64,000 bases of DNA from Francisella uliginis (lineage in GTDB: Bacteria; Pseudomonadota; Gammaproteobacteria; Francisellales; Francisellaceae): NCBI RefSeq assembly GCF_001895265.1, contig NZ_CP016796.1:1364001-1428000 (forward strand). The letters are read 5' to 3'. The stretch's first letter is position 1; every line of letters starts with the position of its first letter. Shown one piece after another: positions 50,403-58,980 of the stretch. The position numbers and the translations under genes are program-made. A model generated the notes under the pieces. That model searched no databases, was not told the DNA's origin, and worked only from the letters and a program-made list of their open reading frames with translations.

Positions 50403-52310
50403 TTATTTTTTAGCTTCAATTTGTTCTTTTAAAAAAACACAAAACTCTTCCACAGTTATTTGTCCTAGAGCCTCACCATTATGTTTTCTTATGTTTACAA
50501 CCTTTTGCTCTTGTTCATTTTTACCAAGGATAACAAGGTAAGGAACACGCAAAAGAGTATGCTCACGTATTTTAAACCCTATTTTCTCATTTCTCAAGTC
50601 TATTTTAGTACGAATACCATTTTTTTCTAGAGTTTCAAAGACTTCTCTACAATATTCATCTTGATAATTACTAATTCCAGTTACAACAGCTTGAGTAGGA
50701 GTTAGCCATAATGGTAAATTACCAGCATAGTGCTCTATAAGCATACCAATAAATCTCTCTAAAGAACCAACTATAGCTCTATGTAACATTACAGGAACTT
50801 GCTTATCGCCATTTTTATCAATATAAGTAGCACCAAGTCTTTGAGGCATAGAGAAGTCTAACTGTATTGTTCCGCATTGCCAGCTTCTGCCAATGGCATC
50901 TTTTAAATGAAACTCTATCTTAGGTCCATAAAAAGCTCCTTCACCTGGTAACAATTCATAGCTAACATCATTAGCTTCTAAAGCATTCTTAAGCATTTGC
51001 TCAGACTTATCCCAAGTCTCGTCATCACCAATTCTATTTTCTGGTCTTAGAGCAATTTTGACATCAAAATCATTAAAGCCAAAATCTTTGTAAACTTCAA
51101 AACATTGCTTAACCATTAGGATAACTTCTTCTTCAACTTGCTCAGGCGTACAAAAAGCATGACCATCATCTTGAGTAAAGCTTCTTACTCTTAACAATCC
51201 ATGTAAAGAACCTGATGGCTCATTTCTATGCACTATTCCAAATTCTGCCATTCTAACAGGCAAATCTCTATAGCTATGAAGTTTTGTATTGTATACCTGT
51301 ACACAAGTAGGACAGTTCATTGGTCTAATTGCAAAATCTCTATTCTCAGATTTAGTAGCAAACATGTTTTCAGCATACTTTGATGCATGACCAGACTTTT
51401 CCCATAGACTAAAATCTGCAATCAAAGGAGTTCTAATTTCACTACAACCATATTTATTATTAGAAGCGCGCATATAGTCTTCCACTTGACGCCAAATTCT
51501 CACACCATTATCATGCCAAAATGGTATTCCTGGAGAGTCTTCTTGAAAGTGAAATAGATCTAAAGCTTTACCAATTTTTCTATGATCACGCTTTTCAGCT
51601 TCTTCTAGCATATGTAAATATTGTTCTAAATCTTCTTTTGTAGCCCAGCAAGTACCATAAATTCTAGTTAACATTTCATTACTAGAATCACCTCGCCAAT
51701 ATGCTCCAGCTAGTTTAGTCAATTTAAATGCTTTTATAACTGATGTACTTGGGATATGAGGACCACGACATAAGTCACTAAACTCACCTTGCGTATAGAT
51801 TTTAATCTGCTGATCTGCTGGAATACTATCGATAATATCAACTTTATAGTTTTCACCTTGAGCTTTAAAAAACTCTATTGCTTCATCTTTAGAAACGACT
51901 CTATAGCTAACGGGAGCACCCTTTTTAGCAAGCTCTTTCATCTTCTTCTCTATCTTTGGAAGATCTGACTCACCAATATTCTCTTTAAAAGAAAAATCAT
52001 AGTAAAAACCATTATCAACAACAGGTCCTATAGTAACTTCTGTCGCAGGATACAGTTCTTTAACAGCATGAGCTAAAAGATGAGCACATGAATGACGTAA
52101 GATCTCTAACCCCTCAGAGTCTTTTGTCGTAATAAGTTTTAGCTCACAATCACTCTCTATTATATCTTTAGCATCTCTTAACTGACCATTTATATACACT
52201 CCCACGGTCGCTTTAGCTAAACCAGGAGATATAGACTTTGCAATTTGTAATGAGTTAACACCCTTTTCAAACTCTTTTATAGAACCATCTGGAAATGTAA
52301 TATTTATCAT
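50403..52310 (-). CDS. thrS: Threonyl-tRNA synthetase
   Basis: 635 aa class II synthetase with all four domains. TGS at residues 1-60; editing domain with LRHSCAHLLAHAVKELYP (zinc-like HxxxH) near 70-85; catalytic core with motif 2 (VHRNEPSGSLHGLLRVRSFTQDD), CPTCVQVY for the active-site zinc cysteine, and motif 3 (HRAIVGSLERFIG); C-terminal anticodon-binding domain (LPLWLTPTQAVVTGIS). First gene of the thrS-infC-rpmI-rplT cluster. Confidence 0.98.
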   Translation of the reverse strand: MINITFPDGSIKEFEKGVNSLQIAKSISPGLAKATVGVYINGQLRDAKDIIESDCELKLITTKDSEGLEILRHSCAHLLAHAVKELYPATEVTIGPVVDNGFYYDFSFKENIGESDLPKIEKKMKELAKKGAPVSYRVVSKDEAIEFFKAQGENYKVDIIDSIPADQQIKIYTQGEFSDLCRGPHIPSTSVIKAFKLTKLAGAYWRGDSSNEMLTRIYGTCWATKEDLEQYLHMLEEAEKRDHRKIGKALDLFHFQEDSPGIPFWHDNGVRIWRQVEDYMRASNNKYGCSEIRTPLIADFSLWEKSGHASKYAENMFATKSENRDFAIRPMNCPTCVQVYNTKLHSYRDLPVRMAEFGIVHRNEPSGSLHGLLRVRSFTQDDGHAFCTPEQVEEEVILMVKQCFEVYKDFGFNDFDVKIALRPENRIGDDETWDKSEQMLKNALEANDVSYELLPGEGAFYGPKIEFHLKDAIGRSWQCGTIQLDFSMPQRLGATYIDKNGDKQVPVMLHRAIVGSLERFIGMLIEHYAGNLPLWLTPTQAVVTGISNYQDEYCREVFETLEKNGIRTKIDLRNEKIGFKIREHTLLRVPYLVILGKNEQEQKVVNIRKHNGEALGQITVEEFCVFLKEQIEAKK

Positions 52311-52355
52311 ATTTTTCTTCTTTTTTAAATTAATATAAAATTACGCACGAGCTAT

Positions 52356-52384
52356 ATTATATGGCATAGCATTAACTATGTAAA
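52356..52384 (-). promoter_or_regulatory. Predicted promoter of thrS
   Basis: Minus strand: TTTACA (52384-52379), 17-nt spacer, perfect TATAAT (52361-52356), giving a leader of about 40 nt before the thrS ATG. That leader is too short for the four-domain tRNA-like operator of E. coli thrS. Confidence 0.7.
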
Positions 52385-52737
52385 TTACTTATCTAGATTG
52401 GTCAACTATATTAACTTACTTAGTTTGCATCTAATATAAATCGACACCATTAGGCTGATTTAAATCAAACAATAAGAAATGCATAATTTTTCTTAAAGGA
52501 GTTTCTACAAAACTTCATAAGATTCTAATTCTACATATATAATTCAGACTTTTAACTAATAAATATAAATAAATAAAACTATTTTTTTTTAACAAGGCTT
52601 GTTGAAAATAACTAAACCAAAATCTGATAATTAATGATACTTTTATTCCATGTACTTTATAAAGACAGCTTTTTTATGAAGTATTTTTTAATTTACTCAA
52701 ATGCATATATTTAAATAAATTTAAGGAGTTTATATAG
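52385..52737. other. Intergenic region before the chitin-binding protein gene
   Basis: Between the thrS promoter and the LPMO gene there is AT-rich sequence without a credible gene. It holds a short palindrome AACAAGGCTTGTT (52591-52603), the promoter candidate at 52602-52631, about 100 nt of leader, and an AAGGAG ribosome site before 52738. I see no riboswitch or tRNA. Confidence 0.5.
52602..52631 (+). promoter_or_regulatory. Predicted promoter of the chitin-binding protein gene
   Basis: TTGAAA (52602-52607), 18-nt spacer, GATAAT (52626-52631). The palindrome AACAAGGCTTGTT (52591-52603) abuts the -35 box and could be a regulator site; this is speculative. Confidence 0.45.
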
Positions 52738-54660
52738 ATGAAACTAAAAAAGATCTCATTATTAACTAGCTTAGCATTATTAGCTAGTTCACAAGCATAT
52801 TCTCACGGCTATGTTGAAAGTCCTAGTTCTCGTTCATACTTATGTGACAAACACCAAAATACTAATTGTTCAGATGTAGTAGGTGATGCTCAGTCCCTTG
52901 AAGCAGCCGATGGTTTATTTGATAATGGTGGACTAGATAATAAAATGGGTTCTGTTGGACATGGTTGGGCTGAAAGTTTAGATGAACAAAATGAAAGTAG
53001 ATGGGCTAAGACTGCTGTATCTCCAGGTCAAACATTAACTTTCAAATGGCACTTCACAGCAGCACACAGAGGAAAACATTTTAAATTCTATATAACTAAA
53101 CCAGATTGGAATCCAAATGAGCTACTAACTAGAGATAGTTTTGAAGATCAACCATTAAACTGCTATAATCCTCAGCCTTTCTGGCAAGCCCCTGATGTTG
53201 TTCCTGATGATTTAACATTTACTTGTACAATGCCTGAAAGAACTGGCTATCAAGTAATTATGGCTGAGTGGGATGTTTATGATACTGGTGCAAGCTTTTA
53301 TAACCTTATAGATCTAGATTTTACAAATGAGCATACCGCAGGCACTCTTATCCTTCCAGAGGGAGGAACAGGTGAAGCTGGCATATCTGCATATGATCCA
53401 AATAAGGAGTATCCAGGTAGTGGTATACAAGTAGTATATGATGGTAAAATCTATGAAAATCAATGGTGGGTAAACCCAGGCGAAGCTCCTCCAGGTGAAA
53501 ATAGTGCTTGGATATATGTTGGTGATTATGAAGAAGATACTCCTGTTAATCCTAATGATAGGTACCCTATTGAAGCAACTAGATTTAGTCTAAACCCATC
53601 TAAGGTTAGAGAAGGCGATATAATAAGCTTAGAGCTATCAAAAGCATCTGATACTACTATAGAAAAAATAAAACTTCTAGATGTACCTGCAAACATGTCT
53701 TCAGAGACTCTTCTAACTACATTAGCTGAGAAAATCAATGAAATAAGTTCACAACAGTTAAATGAAGCTCTTATCGCTGGAGAGAAAAATGCTGAAGGAG
53801 CTGTTGTTCCTAGCACAAGTGCTTTATATGTTTACCAAACAGCAGATAAACTTTATAATCATGTTGGCTTCATTCAAGATATTGCTGATCATAATTTAGT
53901 AAATGAACTACACTTAATGGACTTTAATGAAGTATATACTTTAGACTCCTCTGGAAACTTAAATATTAATGCAAAAATAATGTCTCATAGTTCTGAAGAA
54001 GTAAATGTTACTGTTACATTACTAGATAAAGATGGCAATCAAGTATATAGAAAAGATGATATTAAAATTGCTCCTATGAATACCTATGATCTAGATATGC
54101 AAGTTGAGAACTTAGCTGCGGGAGATTATGACCTTGTCATATATAGTCAGCTTACAGGAACTGACGCTTGGCAAAAAGATTTAAATATCACAGTTAATGA
54201 ATATACAGGTGCTACAGATGAAGATCTTGCTAAATACCCTGAGTATAAAGAAGGTACTAAATATCAAAATGGTGATATCGTAAGAAATGAAAACAAGCTT
54301 TATCAGTGTACAGAGGCAGGATGGTGTTCTGGAGTAGCTTGGGCATATGCTCCTGGTACTGGTAGTGATTGGACAAAAGCATGGGAAGAATATACTCCAG
54401 AATCTGAAAAGCCTGCTGATGAACCTGAAGAAGAAATAAGCGAAGAAGTAGCTCAATATCCTGAGTATTCTGAAACAACTACATATAGCCAAGGTGATAT
54501 AGTTAGAGAAGGTAATCAACTTTATGTATGTGATGTACAAGGATGGTGTAATCAAGATCCTTCAGTATATGCGCCTGGTACTGGTAGAGCTTGGGATGAT
54601 GCTTGGAATGTTTATGGCCCAGAAGCTCAAAACCTGCTGATGATCCTGAAGAGGAAATAA
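52738..54660 (+). CDS. Secreted chitin-active lytic polysaccharide monooxygenase / chitin-binding protein (C-terminus frameshifted)
   Basis: 640 aa. A signal peptide ends SSQAYS and the mature protein starts at His23 (HGYVESPSSR), the N-terminal histidine of the copper 'histidine brace' of AA10 LPMOs; a second His lies in FKWHFTAAHRG. After the AA10 domain (to about 205) come a CBM5/12-like module (YDGKIYENQWWVNPGEAPPG), a GbpA-like middle region, and Cys-containing CBM5/12 modules (EGTKYQNGDIVRNENKLYQC; TTTYSQGDIVREGNQLYVCD). The frame ends in the alien tail NLLMILKRK because one A appears to be missing at 54629-54632; the true chain continues to 55067. The catalytic domain is untouched. Francisella uses such proteins on chitin of arthropods or algae-associated material. 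Confidence 0.88.
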   Translation: MKLKKISLLTSLALLASSQAYSHGYVESPSSRSYLCDKHQNTNCSDVVGDAQSLEAADGLFDNGGLDNKMGSVGHGWAESLDEQNESRWAKTAVSPGQTLTFKWHFTAAHRGKHFKFYITKPDWNPNELLTRDSFEDQPLNCYNPQPFWQAPDVVPDDLTFTCTMPERTGYQVIMAEWDVYDTGASFYNLIDLDFTNEHTAGTLILPEGGTGEAGISAYDPNKEYPGSGIQVVYDGKIYENQWWVNPGEAPPGENSAWIYVGDYEEDTPVNPNDRYPIEATRFSLNPSKVREGDIISLELSKASDTTIEKIKLLDVPANMSSETLLTTLAEKINEISSQQLNEALIAGEKNAEGAVVPSTSALYVYQTADKLYNHVGFIQDIADHNLVNELHLMDFNEVYTLDSSGNLNINAKIMSHSSEEVNVTVTLLDKDGNQVYRKDDIKIAPMNTYDLDMQVENLAAGDYDLVIYSQLTGTDAWQKDLNITVNEYTGATDEDLAKYPEYKEGTKYQNGDIVRNENKLYQCTEAGWCSGVAWAYAPGTGSDWTKAWEEYTPESEKPADEPEEEISEEVAQYPEYSETTTYSQGDIVREGNQLYVCDVQGWCNQDPSVYAPGTGRAWDDAWNVYGPEAQNLLMILKRK

Positions 54661-54852
54661 GCGAAGAAGTAGCTCAATATCCTGAGTATTCTGAAACAAC
54701 TACATATAGTCATGGAGATGTAGTTAGAGAAGGTAATGAACTTTACGTATGTGATGTACAAGGATGGTGTAATCAAGATCCTTCAGTATATGCACCTGGT
54801 ACTGGTAGAGCTTGGGATGATGCTTGGAATGTTTATGACCCAGAAGCTCAAG
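54412..54852 (+). repeat. Tandem duplication of a chitin-binding module
   Basis: Two near-identical units, 54412-54632 (221 nt) and 54633 onward, each a linker (PADxPEEEISEEVAQYPEY) plus one CBM5/12 module. An in-frame unit would be 222 nt, so the first copy is one base short. High DNA identity implies a recent duplication that can expand or contract by recombination. Confidence 0.85.
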
Positions 54853-55067
54853 AAGATGCTAATAAGCCTGAAGTTCAGGAACCTACTGATGAGCCTCAAG
54901 CCTTTGAATATCCAACTTATGTAATGGGCAAAAACTACAGTATTGGTGACATAGTCACATATAATGGTGGCAATCATTATCGTTGCATCTCTTCTTTATG
55001 TTCAGTTGCATCAATTCGATATAAGCCAAATGGTGCAAATGGAAATCTTGCTTGGGAAAAATTATAA
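54603..55067 (+). pseudogene. Detached C-terminal part of the chitin-binding protein
   Basis: Continues the LPMO gene in another frame from about 54633: KPADDPEEEISEEVAQYPEY, a third CBM5/12 module (TTTYSHGDVVREGNELYVCD, then WCNQDPSVYAPGTGRAWDDA), a linker, and a last module (MGKNYSIGDIVTYNGGNHYRC) ending NGNLAWEKL. The ATG at 54603 lies in the wrong frame of the preceding repeat and has no ribosome site, so independent translation is unlikely. Confidence 0.8.
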
Positions 55068-55173
55068 AATATTCATCTAAAAAAGACCTTAAATAACAAT
55101 AATATCGTTATTTAACGATAAAACCTTCTACTATAAATTAATTATAAGCCTAATTTAATACACAAGTTTTTGA

Positions 55174-55212
55174 CCTTACTTAAAATATTAAGTAAGGATT
55201 CTTTTATTATAA
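55174..55212 (+). terminator. Probable intrinsic terminator after the chitin-binding protein gene
   Basis: A 10-bp perfect stem CCTTACTTAA / TTAAGTAAGG (55174-55183 with 55188-55197) around AATA, followed by ATTCTTTTATTAT. Lies about 105 nt after the last codon. The stem is symmetric, so it could also act on the other strand. Confidence 0.6.
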
Positions 55213-55353
55213 ATCAAGAATAGTTTTCTATTAACAGGTTTGATATCAACTATTTGCTACCAACATATAGTAGTAATAGATAGGATAAGCTAACAACCTG
55301 ACAAAAAACTTATAACATGTATAGCTAATCCGAATAACTTTTGAAGCCATTTT

Positions 55354-55382
55354 TGTCATCCTATGGCTTGACCATAGGATCC
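55354..55382 (-). repeat. REP-like palindrome, left copy
   Basis: TGTC, then 9-bp arms ATCCTATGG / CCATAGGAT around CTTGA. On the minus strand it reads as a hairpin with TCAAG loop followed by ATGACA. It has the same design as the copy at 56583-56608 in inverse orientation, so together they form a REP doublet (BIME-like) now split by the IS110 element. Confidence 0.7.
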
Positions 55383-55439
55383 ATTTTATTATGAGCTTTA
55401 AACTTGGATTGTATCTTATAAACAGTGATTAATCTTGTA

Positions 55440-55595
55440 TTCTATCATCCTTGATAAAATATAAGAAAGAGATGAGACTTTGACCTTGGATTGGTTATTG
55501 AAAACCGTGAGAATCAAAAAGCTCATCTCAATCACGACTTTAAAACGCGAACGGTAGAAAGGTCATCAAAGACCGAATGTACAATCCCGCGATTA
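55440..55595 (+). ncRNA. Predicted IS110 bridge RNA (target- and donor-binding loops)
   Basis: Three hairpins in the order known for IS621-type bridge RNAs. (1) A small 5' stem-loop TATCA/TGATA (55443-55456). (2) A target-binding loop: outer stem GAGATGAG/CTCATCTC (55469-55476, 55522-55529), inner stem GGTT/AACC, guides 55477-55492 and 55507-55521. (3) A donor-binding loop: outer stem CGCG/CGCG (55546-55549, 55588-55591), inner stem GGTC/GACC, guides 55550-55560 and 55575-55587. Both donor guides match the element ends by 8 nt; the left target guide CTTTGACCTT resembles the left flank CTTTAAACTT (8 of 10). Confidence 0.78.
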
Positions 55596-55621
55596 TGAGC
55601 CTAATAAAAAGGATACCAAAC

Positions 55622-56566
55622 ATGACAGATAAAACAATAAAGTATTTAGGAATAGATATATCAAAAAAGTGGATAGATGTTTGCTATGGCGATAAAGGCA
55701 AAGTTAAGCGTATAGCCATGAAAAAGAGTAGCATCAACTCTTTCATAAAAAAGCATTTTGAAGAAAACGAAGCTGTTTTAGCAGTATTAGAAAGTACTGG
55801 AGGTTATGAAGTTCTGCCAGCAAAATGTTTAGAAAGCTTTGGCATAAAAGTCCACATAGCTCACCCTAACAAGGTGGTTTCATTTGCTAAAGCCATGGGA
55901 TGTTTAGCAAAAACTGATGCTATAGATGCAAAAGTACTAAAGGCTTATGGTGCGTTTATTAAAGACGATGATATACGAGGCTTACCTAGCGATCAAGATC
56001 TAGAGTTGAATGCACTAAGCTCTCGCCTAGGTCAGCTTAAAGAGACTCATCATCAAGAGGCTTGTCGTTTAGGTTTGGTTAAAGATAAAATCTTGAAATC
56101 ATCGAGTGAAAGAATGCTTAAATACCTGAAGAAAGAGATAGAGAAAATAGAGCAACACATGATGGCAATCATAAATGAAGATAAAGTACTAGCTAACAAG
56201 TTTGACATATTAACATCGATGCCTGGTATTGGTGCAAATACTGCCTGCTGTATTGTATGTGATTTACCTGAAATTGGCAGAATTAACAATAAAGAAATAG
56301 CTGCTTTAGTTGGTGTAGCACCTATTACAAATCAGAGTGGTATGAAAAGCGGCTATTCTGCAATTAAGTATGGTCGCTCTAAAGTACGCAAAACATTGTA
56401 TATGGCTGCATTAGTAGCTACTAGGTTTAACTCTAGGATGAAGGATTTTTATAATCGTTTATTAGAAAATGGTAAAATCAAAAAGGTTGCTATAGTTGCT
56501 GTTATGAGAAAAATGCTTGTAACTCTCAATGCTATGGTTAAGCAAAATATGCAATTTAGTGCTTGA
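55622..56566 (+). CDS. IS110-family transposase (DEDD recombinase)
   Basis: 314 aa from the ATG at 55622 (MTDKTIKYLGIDISKKWIDV); the open frame from 55577 would read through the bridge RNA donor loop. RuvC-like DEDD residues are D12 (LGIDISKK), E57 (VLESTGG), D99 and D102 (AKTDAIDAKVL). The C-terminal Tnp domain has LTSMPGIGANTACCIV and GVAPITNQSG, with a serine at 239, close to the catalytic Ser241 reported for IS621. No disruption, so the element may be active. Complexes with the bridge RNA to recombine donor and target. Confidence 0.93.
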   Translation: MTDKTIKYLGIDISKKWIDVCYGDKGKVKRIAMKKSSINSFIKKHFEENEAVLAVLESTGGYEVLPAKCLESFGIKVHIAHPNKVVSFAKAMGCLAKTDAIDAKVLKAYGAFIKDDDIRGLPSDQDLELNALSSRLGQLKETHHQEACRLGLVKDKILKSSSERMLKYLKKEIEKIEQHMMAIINEDKVLANKFDILTSMPGIGANTACCIVCDLPEIGRINNKEIAALVGVAPITNQSGMKSGYSAIKYGRSKVRKTLYMAALVATRFNSRMKDFYNRLLENGKIKKVAIVAVMRKMLVTLNAMVKQNMQFSA

Positions 56567-56582
56567 TTTTCAAGACGGTAGA

Positions 56583-56608
56583 TTCTACGATCAAGTCGTA
56601 GAATGGCA
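56583..56608 (+). repeat. REP-like palindrome, right copy (IS110 target edge)
   Basis: TTCTACGA / TCGTAGAA arms around TCAAG, followed by ATGGCA. The TT is the IS core; arms and loop match the design of the left copy at 55354-55382 read on the other strand. Confidence 0.7.
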
Positions 56609-56743
56609 TATTTCTTTTGGATTAACTCTATCTTGAAAGATAGAGAATTTATAGATAAAGGTGGCTAAGCTAGCAATCCCCTGAGAATATTAACTATACT
56701 ATTAGAACCAAAGACGATCTTAGCGCGATTTATTCTAGAAAAT

Positions 56744-57043
56744 TTAGTTATCTCGCCTATCAAAATCATCATTATAAAGTACATGCATTGTAGCTATCAC
56801 TTTATTTGTATTATAAAGACCTTGATAACCATTCATTACTGCTCTACATTTGTTATTATATTTTTCGTTACATAATCTTAGATAGTATTTACAAAAATCT
56901 ACGGATATTTTTGTATGCGTTTCATACTCAATACCTTTCTTAGGATTATATATTTTACAATAATCAAGATATTTTTGTGAGGCAAATGTGTTAAAAGATA
57001 AAAAAAATAAAAAGACTAATACAAAGTAATTTTTACTCAACAT
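56744..57043 (-). CDS. Small secreted protein, hypothetical
   Basis: 99 aa with a clear signal peptide (YFVLVFLFFLSFNTFA, cut before SQKYLDYC) and a mature part with four cysteines (DYCKIY, DFCKYYLRLC, NKCRAV), probably two disulphides. No family recognised. Its start overlaps the end of gcvH by 11 nt, so it depends on the gcvH transcript, although no functional link is apparent. Confidence 0.68.
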   Translation of the reverse strand: MLSKNYFVLVFLFFLSFNTFASQKYLDYCKIYNPKKGIEYETHTKISVDFCKYYLRLCNEKYNNKCRAVMNGYQGLYNTNKVIATMHVLYNDDFDRRDN

Positions 57044-57413
57044 GATTCTTATAATCTTCTGGGTTCAAAAGATTACTCAATTCTTCATTATTATCAATTT
57101 GTATCTCAAATATCCAACCATCGCTGTAACAAGACTCATTAATAAGCTTAGGATTATTTACTAACTCTTCATTAACTTTAACAATCTTCCCTGATAATGG
57201 CGAATAAATATCTGATGCTGTTTTGACAGATTCTATAACACAAACCTCATCATCTTTAGAATATTCTTGACCAACTTTTGGTAAATCAACATAAACAATC
57301 TCACCAAACTCATTTTGAGAATAATCATCTATACCAACTCTTGCAATATTATCTTTAACCTCAACCCACTCATTAGATTCAGTATATAAATAACTTTGAT
57401 TAATTTCTGACAT
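57033..57413 (-). CDS. gcvH: Glycine cleavage system H protein
   Basis: 126 aa lipoyl-carrier protein. NEWVEVKDNIARVGIDDYSQ at the start and the lipoylation site CVIESVKTASDIYSPLSG with the modified lysine; GWIFEIQI near the end. Carries the aminomethyl group between GcvP and GcvT. No gcvT or gcvP is adjacent: this copy stands with a small secreted protein and is divergent from murG, so it may be a free-standing gcvH or a paralogue used for lipoate relay. Confidence 0.92.
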   Translation of the reverse strand: MSEINQSYLYTESNEWVEVKDNIARVGIDDYSQNEFGEIVYVDLPKVGQEYSKDDEVCVIESVKTASDIYSPLSGKIVKVNEELVNNPKLINESCYSDGWIFEIQIDNNEELSNLLNPEDYKNHVE

Positions 57414-57522
57414 ATTTCCTCTTTGACAAACCGAATTTTTTTATTTTATCTAATTGATGATAATAGCATAAAAATCCTTTAAAATTAATTTGTAAAAAAC
57501 AAATTTTTAGTCATCAAAGTAT

Positions 57523-58638
57523 ATGAATCTTGAAAACAAAAATATCATTATAACTGCAGGTGGAACAGGTGGACATATATATCCAGCTTTAGCTGTAGCA
57601 GAGTTATTAAAAGAAAATAAAGCTAATGTAATTTGGGTAGGTACTCCTAATAGTATGGAAGCAAATATTGTTCCTGATTACTTTAATATCCAATTTATAA
57701 AATCATCTGGAGTTAGAAGAAAAGGAATAATAAAGAAAATCACATTCCCTATAAAGTTAATAATTAGTACTCTTAAGGCACGATCAATATTAAAAAAATT
57801 CAAAACAGATCTTGTTATTGGTTTTGGAGGATATGTTTCTGGGCCAATATGTCTTGCAGCTGTCCAAAAAAAGATCCCTATCATAATCCATGAACAAAAT
57901 GCAAAAATTGGTCTAACTAACAGGATCTTAGCTAAATTAGCTAGTAAAATATGCTTAGCTTTTGATATTGATAATATCGAAAACTATTTTTCTAAAAAAC
58001 AACTTGCGAGAACAAAGGTTGTTGGTAATCCTGTAAGAAAAGATATTGTCGCTTTAAACGATAAAGTAAAAGATTTTTCTAATCATCAACTAAAACTCTT
58101 AATTCTTGGAGGTAGTCAAGGAGCAAAAGCGATAAATGAAATTATCCCAACCTTAATCACAAAAGCTGTTGAGCAAAATATAGATATCAAAGTTTGGCAC
58201 CAAACAGGTAAGCTAACACTTGAGCAAACTAAAGATAACTATAAAAATATTCCTGCAAAAAATATCAAGGATATTTCAGCGTTTATCTTTGATATGGCAG
58301 AGGCTTATGAATGGGCAGATTTAATAATTTGTAGAGCTGGTGCACTAACAGTCTCAGAATGTGCTGTTGCGGGCTTACCTACAATATTTATACCTTTGCC
58401 ATCAGCTGTAGACGATCATCAGTTTTTCAATGCTCAAAATATCGTTAAAAATAATGCCGGCTTTTGCTTAAGACAACAAGAGATGACTTTAGAAAATTTA
58501 ATCGATATAATAAAACCTCTAGCACAAAACAAAGCCAAACTTGAAAAAATATCAGAAATTGCAAAAAAAACATTGATAAAAGACTCAAGTGAACAAATAT
58601 TAAGTTGTGTAAAAGAAATTTTAAATAAGAATAAATAA
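57523..58638 (+). CDS. murG: UDP-GlcNAc:lipid I N-acetylglucosaminyltransferase MurG
   Basis: 371 aa GT28 enzyme that forms lipid II at the inner face of the membrane. [17 protein letters not shown] (donor loop 1) at residues 14-30, [56 protein letters not shown] (second G-loop), and the UDP-GlcNAc-binding [24 protein letters not shown]. Full length. Followed 9 nt later by the YbaB gene. Confidence 0.97.
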   Translation: MNLENKNIIITAGGTGGHIYPALAVAELLKENKANVIWVGTPNSMEANIVPDYFNIQFIKSSGVRRKGIIKKITFPIKLIISTLKARSILKKFKTDLVIGFGGYVSGPICLAAVQKKIPIIIHEQNAKIGLTNRILAKLASKICLAFDIDNIENYFSKKQLARTKVVGNPVRKDIVALNDKVKDFSNHQLKLLILGGSQGAKAINEIIPTLITKAVEQNIDIKVWHQTGKLTLEQTKDNYKNIPAKNIKDISAFIFDMAEAYEWADLIICRAGALTVSECAVAGLPTIFIPLPSAVDDHQFFNAQNIVKNNAGFCLRQQEMTLENLIDIIKPLAQNKAKLEKISEIAKKTLIKDSSEQILSCVKEILNKNK

Positions 58639-58647
58639 GGATTACAA

Positions 58648-58980
58648 ATGAACTTTGATATGTCAAAGCTAATGCAACAAGCTCAAAAGATGCAAGAACA
58701 AATGAAAAAAGCTCAAGAAGAACGTGATAATATGGAAGTTAATGGTGAATCTGGAGCTGGCCTTGTTAAAGTAACTATGACTGGTAAATATGATGTTAAA
58801 TCTGTAAATATAGATGATTCTTTAATGAAAGAAGATAAAGAAATGTTAGAAGATTTAATCGCAGCTGCTGTAAATAGTGCTGTTAAAAAAATAGAAGAAA
58901 ACTCTTCTTCAAGCGACCTTCAACAAATGGCTAAAGATGCTGGTATCGATATACCAGGTGGCATGAACTTTCCTAAATAA
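58648..58980 (+). CDS. ebfC: YbaB/EbfC-family nucleoid-associated protein
   Basis: 110 aa. [21 protein letters not shown]-terminal helix, then [22 protein letters not shown] and [17 protein letters not shown]. Binds DNA as a dimer and is nearly always encoded just before recR, as here (stop and start overlap at 58980). Confidence 0.95.
   Translation: MNFDMSKLMQQAQKMQEQMKKAQEERDNMEVNGESGAGLVKVTMTGKYDVKSVNIDDSLMKEDKEMLEDLIAAAVNSAVKKIEENSSSSDLQQMAKDAGIDIPGGMNFPK

Larger units (their letters stand above)
55404..56582 (+). mobile_element. IS110-family insertion sequence with bridge RNA
   Basis: About 1.18 kb. Ends were inferred from the bridge RNA: the right donor guide (TACAATCC at 55580-55587) is the reverse complement of GGATTGTA at 55406-55413, and the left donor guide (ACGGTAGA at 55551-55558) equals ACGGTAGA at 56575-56582. 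A TT dinucleotide sits just outside both ends (55404-55405 and 56583-56584) and is the likely recombination core. No terminal inverted repeats or target duplication, as expected for IS110. The rejoined target would be CTTTAAAC-TT-CTACGATC, the edge of a REP-like palindrome. Confidence 0.82.

Noticed and set aside
54181-54977. Three antisense open frames opposite the chitin-binding repeats
   Set aside because: They arise from the repeat's base composition in the opposite frame; no ribosome site or family pattern.
54603-55067. An independent gene starting MECLWPRSS
   Set aside because: The first residues are the out-of-frame reading of the repeat AWNVYGPEAQ; the rest continues the LPMO protein after a one-base loss.
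55404-56582. Assignment to the IS1111 subgroup of IS110
   Set aside because: The long non-coding part with the RNA is before the transposase, not after it, and I see no subterminal inverted repeats.
57461-57525. A/T-rich hairpin AATTTGT/ACAAATT before murG as a terminator
   Set aside because: It is short, purely A/T-rich, and lies in a divergent promoter region where no transcript needs to end.
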